Origin: Pseudoalteromonas sp. 0303
GTDB taxonomy: Bacteria; Pseudomonadota; Gammaproteobacteria; Enterobacterales; Alteromonadaceae
Assembly (NCBI RefSeq): GCF_013349995.1
Contig: NZ_JABVXF010000033.1
Coordinates: 1-48,560, forward strand
Direction: 5' to 3'
DNA: 48,560 nucleotides
The notes under the pieces are model-generated. The model was not told the origin of the DNA, did not search any database, and saw only the letters and a program-made list of their open reading frames with translations. The position numbers and the translations under genes were made by a program. Below are positions 34,274 through 43,182 of the stretch, one piece after another (positions within the stretch are counted from its first letter, which is position 1; each line of letters opens with the position of its first letter).

Positions 34274-35068
34274 ATGACCGCTATTTTTGTAATTAACTTA
34301 GCAAGCTCTACTGAACGATTAAACCGTGTTAGCCATGAGCTCAACGCACAAAATTTGGCATTTGAACGCCTTGATGCAATTGATGGAAGAGAGCTGTCTG
34401 ATACAGAGATAGCCAAGCACTATAGTGCTGATTTAAATATAAAAAAATACCATAAGCCATTGAGTAAAGGTGAAATTGGCTGTTACCTGAGTCACAGAAA
34501 AGCATGGCAAACCATTGTCGATAGGCAATTAGATTACGCCATTATTTTAGAAGATGACTTTGTTCTCGACCGCTCTATTCACAGTGCAATTGAAAACATT
34601 AGTACATTAAAACAGCCTTGGCAGCTAATAAAATTGGCCGCTTATAAAGACCGAAATCGGGAAATTGCCTTTACAAAGCCCCTTGCTGATGAGCAACACT
34701 TAGTTATTCATAAAAAGCTTATGTCTGGCTGCTGTGCAACTGCTGTTAGTTTTGAAGGTGCAAAAGCGCTATTAAAAGCCACAGCCATATTTGGCCGCCC
34801 CGTTGACTGCGATTTACAGCACGTGTGGGAAACCGGTGTTTATGGATACTCTTTGCTGCCCTACCCGGTATCACAACCTGATAATTCACAAAGTGATATT
34901 CGTGATAGATCAGTAAAAGTTAAAAAGTCGTTTTGGCGACGTAAAAAACAACAGCTACAAAGTGCACTACTAAACGCAAAATACACTAAGCAGTTTGTAA
35001 AAACGCAGCAAGTACCAAACAAAAAGAAAGGAGCCGCAGCTCCTCTCTTACCAATCAAAAATCATTAA
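34274..35068 (+). CDS. Glycosyltransferase family 25 protein
   Basis: It has 264 residues and is a family-25 transferase (PF01755), the class that adds galactose or related sugars to lipooligosaccharide. Motifs are AIFVINLASSTERLNRVSHE, LDAIDGRELS, LSKGEIGCYLSHRKAWQTI and the nucleotide-sugar/metal site AIILEDDFVL, with CCATAVSFEGAKALL later. The C-terminal 50 residues are very basic (VKVKKSFWRRKKQQ, NKKKGAAAP) and fit association with the inner membrane. It stands alone, away from any LPS cluster, so donor and acceptor are unknown. Confidence 0.85.
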   Translation: MTAIFVINLASSTERLNRVSHELNAQNLAFERLDAIDGRELSDTEIAKHYSADLNIKKYHKPLSKGEIGCYLSHRKAWQTIVDRQLDYAIILEDDFVLDRSIHSAIENISTLKQPWQLIKLAAYKDRNREIAFTKPLADEQHLVIHKKLMSGCCATAVSFEGAKALLKATAIFGRPVDCDLQHVWETGVYGYSLLPYPVSQPDNSQSDIRDRSVKVKKSFWRRKKQQLQSALLNAKYTKQFVKTQQVPNKKKGAAAPLLPIKNH

Positions 35069-35088
35069 CGATTTATTTTGCTTGGCTG

Positions 35089-36870
35089 TTATTTAGCTTG
35101 ATTTGGGTGGTCAACACCCATCCATGCTTTAAACAATGCCATTTGAGCTGGTGTTGCATCTTTTAATGCTTTGACCTTTTTCTCTTTATCAAAGTCTTCG
35201 CTAAGTGTTAGCGTTGTGCTTTGTAATGCATCGCGTCTAATGAAATCAACAGTCACTGTGTCGCCTGCTTTAAACGTTTCAAGGCTGGCTGTTAAATCTT
35301 TACCAACATGCTTTTTGTTAAACGCCACGATTTTGTCATCAGTCGTTAAGCCCGCTTGCCATGCAGCGCCACCACGGCGAACATGAGTTAGGGTTAATAA
35401 CTCACCGCTGTTTTTTGCAAACGAATCAATACTAGGTACTGATTTTGCGCCTTCAGGGCGAATTAAACCTAAACCTACTTTTGCAAGTAGCTCATCAAAG
35501 TCGATAGCAGCTGGCTCATCCACATTCGCTTGCCACCAAGCGCTGTAATCACGACCTGTAAGCTCTTTTAAAATTGCTTTAACATCATCTGGCGTAAAAC
35601 CATCTGGTAAACGATGCTTGTTGTAAAGCGCGCGGTGAACGTCGCGGTAACTGATTTTGCCATCGCTTTTTTCTAGCAAATCAATATCAAGTGCCATTGA
35701 AATCAATGAACCTTCTAAATAGATATTAGTGCTATAGTTGCGAGCGTGGTCGCCGCCTTGGTTAATCCACTTATCAAAGCTTGTTTCGGTTGCACTTTGT
35801 ACTTCGCGACCCGGTGTTTGTAAGTGACGATTAACGGTTTTCGTTAACGTACCGAAGAACTCATCAGTTGTTTCAATGCCAGCGCGTACCATTAAGTGAT
35901 CTTCAAAGTAGCTGGTTGAGCCCTCTGCAATCCATAATGTTTTCGCGTAGTTAATATTGGTGTAGTCATACGGCGCGATACCTTTAGGGCGGTATGCTTT
36001 TACGTTCCAAGTGTGAATAAATTCGTGAGCTGCGGTGCTGATAAACGCAAGGTAATCTTTACGAGAACCAAAACGGTCACGTGGGCGCTGGATAATGGTT
36101 GAATTTAAATGCTCTGTTGCACCGCCTGCTCCTGACGTAGCATGCACCATAAATACGTAACGCTCATACGGGTAGTTATCCCAAATTACGTTACCCGTTG
36201 TCACTAGCTTTTTAAGGTCAGTTAGCATTTGTTCTACATCGTAGTTGCCTTCCCCCCAAATAACGAGTTCGTATTCACGACCATCAACAGTGAACTTATG
36301 TAGCTCATTGATACCCGTTTCGATTGGTGAATCAACTAAAATATCGTAATCAGCGGCCTTAAAACTGTGTTTAGAACCCGCATTTTCCATACCCGATACT
36401 GAGCGCCATTCTTTTGGTACATTTAGCTCAACTTTAACTGGGTCTTGGCGGAATGATTCGCTGAACATGAAAAAGCCAGATGCATCAATGAAGGCATGAC
36501 TGTCATCAATATGACGAGCACGTTTACCTAGCTCGTTAGCGTAAACTTGGTAATCTACATTGACTTGAGTAGGTTCGTTTAGATGAACACGCCAAGTGCT
36601 GTGGTCAATTTTTTCCCACTTTAAAGCCTTACCATCATCATCTTTTGCTTCGAAAAAGCGCACGCCATTGGCAAGATTTAAAATTTCGTAACGGCCAGTA
36701 CGCCAAGCTGGAAGTTTAATATCTAAATGTGCTTGTGCTGTTTGCGGAAACTCAACACTTACATTACCTAAATGGTGCTCAGGCTGAGTGATAGACAGTG
36801 AGTAGTTCACATCTGCAAACGCACTGCTAGAACAGGCCGCCAAAATAGACATTGCCAAAAACTTTTTCAT
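35089..36870 (-). CDS. M61-family metallopeptidase with PDZ domain
   Basis: This resembles glycyl aminopeptidases of family M61. The ATG at 36870 (MKKFLAMSILAACSSSAFAD) gives 593 residues; an earlier frame-open start adds 15 and hides the signal. The signal could be cut by signal peptidase I (AFA before DV) or II (lipobox LAAC), so location is periplasm or outer-membrane lipoprotein. Zinc site HEFIH (about 282-286) in TAAHEFIHTWNVKAYRP, third ligand Glu in WIAEGSTSYFED about 30 residues on. A PDZ domain lies near 480-565 (GELLTLTHVRRGGAAWQAGL, DDKIVAFNKKHVG). It faces the diguanylate cyclase gene divergently. Confidence 0.9.
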   Translation of the reverse strand: MKKFLAMSILAACSSSAFADVNYSLSITQPEHHLGNVSVEFPQTAQAHLDIKLPAWRTGRYEILNLANGVRFFEAKDDDGKALKWEKIDHSTWRVHLNEPTQVNVDYQVYANELGKRARHIDDSHAFIDASGFFMFSESFRQDPVKVELNVPKEWRSVSGMENAGSKHSFKAADYDILVDSPIETGINELHKFTVDGREYELVIWGEGNYDVEQMLTDLKKLVTTGNVIWDNYPYERYVFMVHATSGAGGATEHLNSTIIQRPRDRFGSRKDYLAFISTAAHEFIHTWNVKAYRPKGIAPYDYTNINYAKTLWIAEGSTSYFEDHLMVRAGIETTDEFFGTLTKTVNRHLQTPGREVQSATETSFDKWINQGGDHARNYSTNIYLEGSLISMALDIDLLEKSDGKISYRDVHRALYNKHRLPDGFTPDDVKAILKELTGRDYSAWWQANVDEPAAIDFDELLAKVGLGLIRPEGAKSVPSIDSFAKNSGELLTLTHVRRGGAAWQAGLTTDDKIVAFNKKHVGKDLTASLETFKAGDTVTVDFIRRDALQSTTLTLSEDFDKEKKVKALKDATPAQMALFKAWMGVDHPNQAK

Positions 36871-37072
36871 AACAACTCTTTTTATTACTATCAAAATTGC
36901 GAAACAGCCTAACAATTGCGAGAAAAAATGTGAATTAAAAACCGATAAACAGCCATTGCAACAAGTTTGATAGACAAAATAGCTAAGTTTTTGACTTGGA
37001 ACCTACATTTCGTATTAATTTGTTGTAAACTTAGCTAATAGAAATTTGAATTTTTGATGGCGGTATTACTAG

Positions 37073-38608
37073 GTGCAGCAACAGCATGATGTTCTTAATA
37101 AAAAGTTAAAGCAAGCGATCGACGCTCGAACAGTGGTCGAAGATGCGCGCAAACATCAAGTTGAAGTTCTTTCTCAGTTTGCAGCGAAACTATCGCTAAG
37201 CTGTAAAGGACTAGACATTGAACTAGACAATCGTTTAGCGAAATTTAGAAATGCCCTTAAAAAAGGGGTTAAATTCGAATTACTCACCCCCTTTATCGAT
37301 GATGTGCTTGGCCTGTTAAAACAACAAGAAACTAAGCAAATGGCACTGCAACGTGAGCTAAATGAAAGCGTCACTGACGCAGGCAAGCAGCTGCAAAAAG
37401 TACGAGGCTTGCCTGAAGATGCACGTCGTTCGCTACGTTACTTACTCGATCACGAATTAAATAATATTCAGTCTAATCATGACTTTGTGCCACTACTTTC
37501 AAAGCTGATTTTAATTTATCATCAAGCCTTACAAGCCAAGCTTGCAACAACAAATACAGCTGAGGCGCAAATAAGACCAGAGCTTGCCACACAGCTGCTT
37601 TCTCTTGCCAATGACTTAGTGCTCGAAGATGAAAGTGCCGAGCAAATTAAGACTATCAAAAGTAAAATAACCCACAATGATAGTGTTGACGATCTGCTTG
37701 ATTCTGCACTGAATATTATCAGCATCGTTACGCGCAATATGAGCAAAGAGCGCCAATCAGCGCAAAGCTTTTTGATCTCATTAAATCAAACAATCGAAGA
37801 TTTACATCATTCCATTGTTTCTACCAGCAAGCATTCAGAATCTCTGAGCGCTGAATACGACACGCTTAACAAGCAAATCGAAAGCAAAATTAAAAACTTG
37901 CATACGCAAACACAGCAAGCGACGTCTATTTCTTCGCTTAAAGAGCTTGTAGAAGAAGAATTAAAATCATTAAGTGATGATTTAATTGCGAAAGAAAAGC
38001 TAGAACAAACCGAACGCGAAAACTTACTCGCTAGCTTTAACGATATTAATAGCCGCATTAGTCATTTAGAAACCAAGCTTTCGACCTATAAGCAGCGCCT
38101 AAATGAGCAGCGCTTTAAAAGCTTACTCGATGGCCTAACTAAGTTGCCAAACCGTGCTGCATTTGATGAACGCTTTAACCATGAATTTAACTTATTTAAT
38201 GTGCAAGAATCAGATATCACCTTTGTAGTGATTGATGTAGACCACTTTAAATCAATCAATGACCAATATGGCCACAGTGCCGGTGATAAAACACTGCAAG
38301 TAATTGCTAAAGCATTACAAAAATCAATTCGTAAATCAGACTTTATTGCCCGTTACGGCGGCGAAGAGTTTGTGTTACTAATGAGTGGAATGTCGATTGA
38401 AAATGCCGCTGTGCCACTTGAAAAACTGCGCAAAACAATTCAAGGCATTCCGTTTAAATTTAAAAATAAGCAAGTAGAAATCACCATTTCTCTTGGTGCA
38501 ACCCAGTTGAAAAAAGGTGATACCCCGCTGATTGCCTTTGACCGTGCAGATGAAGCACTATACAAAGCCAAGAACGAGGGACGAAATAAAGTTTGCATTA
38601 GCAAATAA
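37073..38608 (+). CDS. Coiled-coil GGDEF diguanylate cyclase
   Basis: It has 511 residues and is soluble. The first 340 are almost fully helical with long coiled-coil stretches (QMALQRELNESVTDAGKQLQ, IEDLHHSIVSTSKHSESLSA, ISHLETKLSTYKQRLNEQRF), which fits a dimerising signal-transfer rod and not a known sensor. The GGDEF domain is at 347-511: LDGLTKLPNRAAFDERF, FVVIDVDHFKSINDQYGHSA, GDKTLQVIAKAL, and the active site RYGGEEFVLLM. The I-site RKSD is five residues upstream. It should make cyclic di-GMP with product inhibition. The start is GTG at 37073, directly after a TAG in the same frame, with no strong ribosome site. Confidence 0.9.
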   Translation: MQQQHDVLNKKLKQAIDARTVVEDARKHQVEVLSQFAAKLSLSCKGLDIELDNRLAKFRNALKKGVKFELLTPFIDDVLGLLKQQETKQMALQRELNESVTDAGKQLQKVRGLPEDARRSLRYLLDHELNNIQSNHDFVPLLSKLILIYHQALQAKLATTNTAEAQIRPELATQLLSLANDLVLEDESAEQIKTIKSKITHNDSVDDLLDSALNIISIVTRNMSKERQSAQSFLISLNQTIEDLHHSIVSTSKHSESLSAEYDTLNKQIESKIKNLHTQTQQATSISSLKELVEEELKSLSDDLIAKEKLEQTERENLLASFNDINSRISHLETKLSTYKQRLNEQRFKSLLDGLTKLPNRAAFDERFNHEFNLFNVQESDITFVVIDVDHFKSINDQYGHSAGDKTLQVIAKALQKSIRKSDFIARYGGEEFVLLMSGMSIENAAVPLEKLRKTIQGIPFKFKNKQVEITISLGATQLKKGDTPLIAFDRADEALYKAKNEGRNKVCISK

Positions 38609-38679
38609 AGGCCTCATCTAGTATGTGAGGTCTTTGACACACAATGATAAAGGCTCATAGACGAGCCGGGAGAGTGCTT

Positions 38680-40023
38680 ATGTTAAAACAACTGAATCCT
38701 ACAGGTGTACTGGATTTACTATCGCAACTAGAAGTTGATCTACTCGAACAATCATCCACCAGCGAGCGCTATAAATTATTTAGGAACTGTGTGCTCGCGG
38801 TTCTAAATGTGGGCAGCCACACCGATTCAAGCTCTGAAATTTACAATAAATACGAAGACTTTGATATTCGCTTATTAAGCCGCGAACGCGGGATTAAGAT
38901 CGAACTTGAAAATCCACCCGAATCCGCCTTTGTTGACGGCGAAATTATTACCGGTATTCATGAACATATCTTCTCGGTTATTCGCGATATTCTGTTTATT
39001 TGTCAAAAGTACGAAAAAGATTTAACAGAACAAAAAGCCATTACTCATATGGTATTCGATATGCTGCGAAACGCAGGCGCATTGAGAGTAAATAGTGACC
39101 CAAGCATGATAGTTTGTTGGGGCGGCCACTCTATTAACGAAGTGGAATACAAATATACCAAACAAGTTGGCTATGAGCTTGGCCTTCGTGGCTTAAACAT
39201 TTGTACCGGCTGTGGCCCTGGTGCAATGAAAGGCCCAATGAAAGGTGCCACTATTGGCCATGCCAAGCAACGTATTACTAATAATCGTTACTTAGGTTTA
39301 ACCGAGCCAAGTATTATTGCCGCTGAGCCACCTAACCCGATTGTAAATGAGCTGGTGATTTTGCCTGATATCGAAAAGCGTTTAGAGGCTTTTATTCGTA
39401 CAGCCCATGGCATTATAATCTTCCCAGGTGGGGCGGGTACCGCAGAAGAGCTGTTATACCTTTTAGGTATTTTGCTACACCCAGATAACGAAAAACAATG
39501 TTTACCAGTGATCCTTACTGGTCCTAAAGAAAGTGAAAACTACTTTATTGAGCTGTGTAAATTCGTTGAAAAAACGCTTGGTAAAGCGGCGCTAGATAAG
39601 TTTGAAGTGATCATCGATGATCCAGAGCGCGTTGGTAAAACGCTTAAAGAGAAGATGGTGGAAGTGCGCGAATACCGCAAGAGCCAAGGTGATGCCTACT
39701 ACTTTAATTGGACACTAAAAATCGATCATGATTTCCAACAGCCGTTTGCACCAACTCATGCTAATATGTCGAGCTTAGATTTACATTTAGATCAACCAAC
39801 TCAGCAACTCGCAGCTAATTTACGCCGTGCGTTTTCAGGCATTGTAGCTGGTAATGTTAAAGACGAAGGCTTACAAGCCATCAAACAACATGGCCGATTT
39901 GTGCTAAGTGGTGAACCTGCGCTTATGGCTGATATGGACAAACTACTGGCAGCATTTGTTGAGCAAGGCCGAATGAAGTTGCCTGGCAGTAAGTATATTC
40001 CTTGCTATGAGATCAAAGCCTAA
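38680..40023 (+). CDS. ppnN: Nucleotide 5'-monophosphate nucleosidase
   Basis: This is a LOG-family enzyme, YgdH/PpnN in E. coli, which splits purine and pyrimidine nucleoside monophosphates into base and ribose 5-phosphate and responds to (p)ppGpp. It has 447 residues from the ATG at 38680 (MLKQLNPTGVLDLLSQLEVD, preceded by GGGAGAG), matching the E. coli start; an in-frame ATG at 38644 adds 12 unlike residues. The PpnN N-terminal part is SERYKLFRNCVLAVLNVGSH and ERGIKIELENPPESAFVDGE. The catalytic LOG motif is IIFPGGAGTAEELLYLLGIL. It is followed 11 bases later by xni. Confidence 0.95.
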   Translation: MLKQLNPTGVLDLLSQLEVDLLEQSSTSERYKLFRNCVLAVLNVGSHTDSSSEIYNKYEDFDIRLLSRERGIKIELENPPESAFVDGEIITGIHEHIFSVIRDILFICQKYEKDLTEQKAITHMVFDMLRNAGALRVNSDPSMIVCWGGHSINEVEYKYTKQVGYELGLRGLNICTGCGPGAMKGPMKGATIGHAKQRITNNRYLGLTEPSIIAAEPPNPIVNELVILPDIEKRLEAFIRTAHGIIIFPGGAGTAEELLYLLGILLHPDNEKQCLPVILTGPKESENYFIELCKFVEKTLGKAALDKFEVIIDDPERVGKTLKEKMVEVREYRKSQGDAYYFNWTLKIDHDFQQPFAPTHANMSSLDLHLDQPTQQLAANLRRAFSGIVAGNVKDEGLQAIKQHGRFVLSGEPALMADMDKLLAAFVEQGRMKLPGSKYIPCYEIKA

Positions 40024-40034
40024 CAGGAGCCTAT

Positions 40035-40808
40035 GTGACAACCCAATTACTTTTAATAGATGCGCTAAATCTTATTAGGCGCATCTATGCTGTTGATAGT
40101 AATCAGAGTCATCACAGTGAAGAGCATATGATAAAAGCAAGCTGTGCCCGCGTGGCACATGCTTGCAAAAAGTTACGCCAGCAAACGAATGCGACTCACG
40201 CGATTGCCGTGTTTGATGGTGAAAGAAGTTGGCGTTATCACTACTTTGAGGCCTACAAAAGCACTCGTTCACCAATGCCTGACATCCTCAAGCAAAACTT
40301 ATCACGCTTTAAACAAGCAATTGAAGACACTGGCATTGTGGTGTTTTCACCTGATAATGATGAAGCCGACGATATAATTGCTACTCTTGCTTACAAGGCC
40401 GCATCTAATAATGTGCATTCTACTATCGTTTCTACCGATAAAGGGTTTTTGCCGTTTTTATCTGAGCAAATTGCAATATTTGATTACTTCAAAAAACAGT
40501 ATATTGAGCTTGAAGATATCAAGCAGCGCTTTGATGTACCAAAGCATCGACTTGCTGATTTTTGGGCTTTAGCTGGTGATAAAACCAATGATATTCCGGG
40601 CGTTAAAGGGATAGGTAATAAGTCGGCGCAGCAATTAATCAACGATTATGAGTCGATAGAAGCGGCCATGAACGATAATGAGCTAAACCCGACTCTTAAA
40701 CGTAAGCTGAGTTCAGAAATGGACATGTTCGTAATATCAAAAAACCTTGTTATGCTGCGTACCGATATTAACTTAGGCTTTAGTTTAAAGCAGTTAAGGC
40801 TCAATTAG
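40035..40808 (+). CDS. xni: Flap endonuclease Xni
   Basis: This is a homologue of the 5' nuclease domain of DNA polymerase I, and removes flaps during DNA repair or Okazaki maturation. The 257 residues fit. Acidic metal-site segments are LLIDALNLIRRIYAVD, AIAVFDGERSWRYHYFEAYK, DNDEADDIIATLAYKA, IVSTDKGF and AGDKTNDIPGVKGIGNKSAQ, which also holds the helix-hairpin-helix. The start is GTG at 40035 with AGGAG upstream. It forms a pair with ppnN. In E. coli both genes are near each other but split by sdaCB. Confidence 0.93.
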   Translation: MTTQLLLIDALNLIRRIYAVDSNQSHHSEEHMIKASCARVAHACKKLRQQTNATHAIAVFDGERSWRYHYFEAYKSTRSPMPDILKQNLSRFKQAIEDTGIVVFSPDNDEADDIIATLAYKAASNNVHSTIVSTDKGFLPFLSEQIAIFDYFKKQYIELEDIKQRFDVPKHRLADFWALAGDKTNDIPGVKGIGNKSAQQLINDYESIEAAMNDNELNPTLKRKLSSEMDMFVISKNLVMLRTDINLGFSLKQLRLN

Positions 40809-40879
40809 TCGCAATCTCGTAGCACAGTTTGCCAACTAAGCGTATACTGAAAATTCGCGTTAGTTTTATAGAGTTACAC

Positions 40880-41263
40880 ATGTTTAAAAAGGTTTTCCAA
40901 TATCTGGTACTTGGATTAGGTGTTTATGCACTGATAGCAACCCTAGTGATCACTTTTTATAAAGATGATCCGCAAGCCATGATCTGGCAAGACCGCGAAG
41001 CTTTTAATAAACGCTATATCGCAAAACTATCGATTGATAAGCCCGAAAACCTTAATGCGGTGCTTGATTATTTAGGTAGCCCCGATCTAACCTATGCTAA
41101 ACGAGTCGAAGACAATGTTTGGCAGATTATTTTTTACCGCACTCAGCATGTTAAATCTGATGGCATAACCACCATCGATGAATGCACAGGCCTACTATTT
41201 AAAAATGGTCAGCTGGTATTATGGGGGCCAAGTGCCTATGAAAGCTATCAACAAGAAACCTAA
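40880..41263 (+). CDS. DUF3192 family protein
   Basis: It has 127 residues from the ATG at 40880. The frame is open upstream, but an N-terminal membrane helix (MFKKVFQYLVLGLGVYALIA, TLVITFY) fits this start better. The domain IWQDREAFNKRYIAKLSI, NLNAVLDYLGSPDLTYAKRV, WQIIFYRTQHVKSDGITTID and ECTGLLFKNGQLVLWG matches DUF3192 (PF11399), known mainly in Shewanella, Vibrio and Pseudoalteromonas. It is probably an anchored periplasmic protein. Function unknown. The next gene begins six bases after its stop, so they are likely co-transcribed. Confidence 0.85.
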   Translation: MFKKVFQYLVLGLGVYALIATLVITFYKDDPQAMIWQDREAFNKRYIAKLSIDKPENLNAVLDYLGSPDLTYAKRVEDNVWQIIFYRTQHVKSDGITTIDECTGLLFKNGQLVLWGPSAYESYQQET

Positions 41264-41269
41264 CCGCTT

Positions 41270-42967
41270 ATGATGGAAAACGTGACGCCACGGGAATTGG
41301 CACGCTTATTTGATAGTACACACCAGCTACTTAAGCTTTATCATAAAAAGCAAAAATGGTCACAAATTTTCCCTTTATTAAGTAACCTAGCTGAGCGTTA
41401 TTACCTAATATACCAAGCTTGCCCAAAAGGGATGCAAGCACAACTAAGCTTGTATGTACCGAACCATGGTTACACCACAAACTTAGTTGTAAACCAATGT
41501 GTTGTAGCCTGCATTTTGTGCCGCAGCCTTAACTACAACCAAGCCATTAGCGAACAAATTATTAGCTGCTGTTTAGCCAATTACCTCTGCGTGCAATCAC
41601 AAAGTAATAAGTTAGCGGCAGGACAGACCCTGACGGCTCAAGATAAAAAGCTTTGGCAGTGCCGTCATCAATTAGCAGCAAAATTACTAAAAGATTCAGG
41701 CCCACATACGCTTTCTATTCAGCATTTATTAGCGCGTTTAAATAAATATAAACAAGCCCTATTAAGCGCGCCAAAAATTATGATTTACGATGGCGCAACA
41801 ACCTTAGTTGCTTTGGCTAATATTATTGCCATGAATACGACTTACCGCGAGTCGGGTGGTCACATTAGTGTGCACAAAGCCTTAGCTGATATTTATTTAC
41901 GCACCCCTAATGAATTTGCCCAAAATGCTATAAAAGCACTGATTGCGCATATTGGCCCTTACTTTCCGGCCAGTGAAGTAAAGTACGCCGAACAAGTACT
42001 TATTTATTTAGCCACAGATGAACATGGCCGCCATATATTGGTTGATGCCAGCCGCCCTGAAAAAATTCGTTGGCATCGCTTCAAAGCAAACTTAACTATT
42101 TTTGACAAACAAAGGCATTGTAAAGACTCTCGTTTGCTATACACAGTTTGGTTTAGTGAAAACATTAACTTTGCTGAGCCACAGCCAATAAATCAGCAGC
42201 GCAGGCAGCACTATTTAGAGTTAATTAGCACGTTAAAAGTATCGCAAGAATATAGCTTTCGTGGCTTAAACAAACTTTTAAGCCCCTACCCTGAATTGAT
42301 AACCCAGCTTACCGTTGCTTCTAAACCCTACAATAAAGAGCAGCAAAGAGCTAAAGACTTGCGCCATTGTTTATCTATGGTCGGATACGATAACGCCCCT
42401 GCTATTATCCAAAAAGTATTATTTCAACGCTTGGTTGCAACCACCTCTCACCCGCTTTTTCAGCATATATCTAAGCGCCTTGAGAATATGGTGCGCATTA
42501 TTCAGGCGTTATTTAAGCACAACGATTCTATTCAATTTGAGCAAGTTACTTTGCCCTTATATGCCTACGTTCTTTATCTTTGCGAACATCAAGCAACCAG
42601 AATTTCTCGTAAAACTGTATTTGAGCAGGCCGAAGAACAGGCAATAAGTCCACCGCTTGCCTGTTTGTTTGGGGTTAGTCACTTAAATCAAGAGCCACTA
42701 ACGGCGTATTTAAATCAACTGATTGGCGATAACAGTTGGACACAGCATTTACTTGGTAGTGAGCAACATAAAAAGCAAACACTCGATATCAATGAAAAAC
42801 ATTGGGTCGCGATTAAGCTATTTACTTATTATGTTTTTCAGCCCAAAGCACTATTTAGTAGTTGGCAAGAACAGATTATTTTCGACAGCTTATCGGCTGC
42901 TGGATGGCAATCAAAAGCAGATTTTTATGCATATCTGAAAAACTGTGAATTTGCAGACAATTTTTAG
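41270..42967 (+). CDS. Large unknown protein, possible degenerate HD-GYP domain
   Basis: It has 565 residues, soluble, with no signal or membrane helix. Residues about 50-265 follow the length and secondary-structure pattern of HD-GYP/HDOD helices. TTLVALANIIAMNTTYRESG and ISVHKALADIYLRTPNEFAQ and FPASEVKYAEQVLIYL resemble the C-terminal half of HD-GYP domains, but the HD and GYP metal residues are not visible. The second half (about 280-565) is helical with no known match. If it is a relative of HD-GYP proteins it would be a non-catalytic c-di-GMP sensor or adaptor; this is a weak inference. The start is ATG at 41270, or the next codon, without a good ribosome site, so coupling to the DUF3192 gene is likely. 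Confidence 0.6.
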   Translation: MMENVTPRELARLFDSTHQLLKLYHKKQKWSQIFPLLSNLAERYYLIYQACPKGMQAQLSLYVPNHGYTTNLVVNQCVVACILCRSLNYNQAISEQIISCCLANYLCVQSQSNKLAAGQTLTAQDKKLWQCRHQLAAKLLKDSGPHTLSIQHLLARLNKYKQALLSAPKIMIYDGATTLVALANIIAMNTTYRESGGHISVHKALADIYLRTPNEFAQNAIKALIAHIGPYFPASEVKYAEQVLIYLATDEHGRHILVDASRPEKIRWHRFKANLTIFDKQRHCKDSRLLYTVWFSENINFAEPQPINQQRRQHYLELISTLKVSQEYSFRGLNKLLSPYPELITQLTVASKPYNKEQQRAKDLRHCLSMVGYDNAPAIIQKVLFQRLVATTSHPLFQHISKRLENMVRIIQALFKHNDSIQFEQVTLPLYAYVLYLCEHQATRISRKTVFEQAEEQAISPPLACLFGVSHLNQEPLTAYLNQLIGDNSWTQHLLGSEQHKKQTLDINEKHWVAIKLFTYYVFQPKALFSSWQEQIIFDSLSAAGWQSKADFYAYLKNCEFADNF

Positions 42968-43100
42968 ATTGTGTTGTTAAAAAGTGCGAAAACGTTAAAT
43001 AAATATGAACTTTAGTCTGTTTATAGTCAGTATTCACAGGATAAACTGGCAAAAAGCTGAATAAATTGCTATAAAAGCCGCTTAAATTTTCAAACACATC

Positions 43101-43154
43101 CACGTAAACCCTCTAACAAGTAAATCGCATGCTATTTCGCGATAAGTTTACGTG
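43101..43154 (+). promoter_or_regulatory. Inverted repeat in the leader of the isocitrate dehydrogenase gene
   Basis: CACGTAAAC (43101-43109) and GTTTACGTG (43146-43154) are a perfect 9-bp inverted repeat with a 36-base spacer, ending 28 bases before the start codon. It may be an operator pair or a leader-RNA stem. No known motif was recognised. Confidence 0.4.
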
Positions 43155-43182
43155 TTTATCTACTCATAAATAGGAAAAGTAA

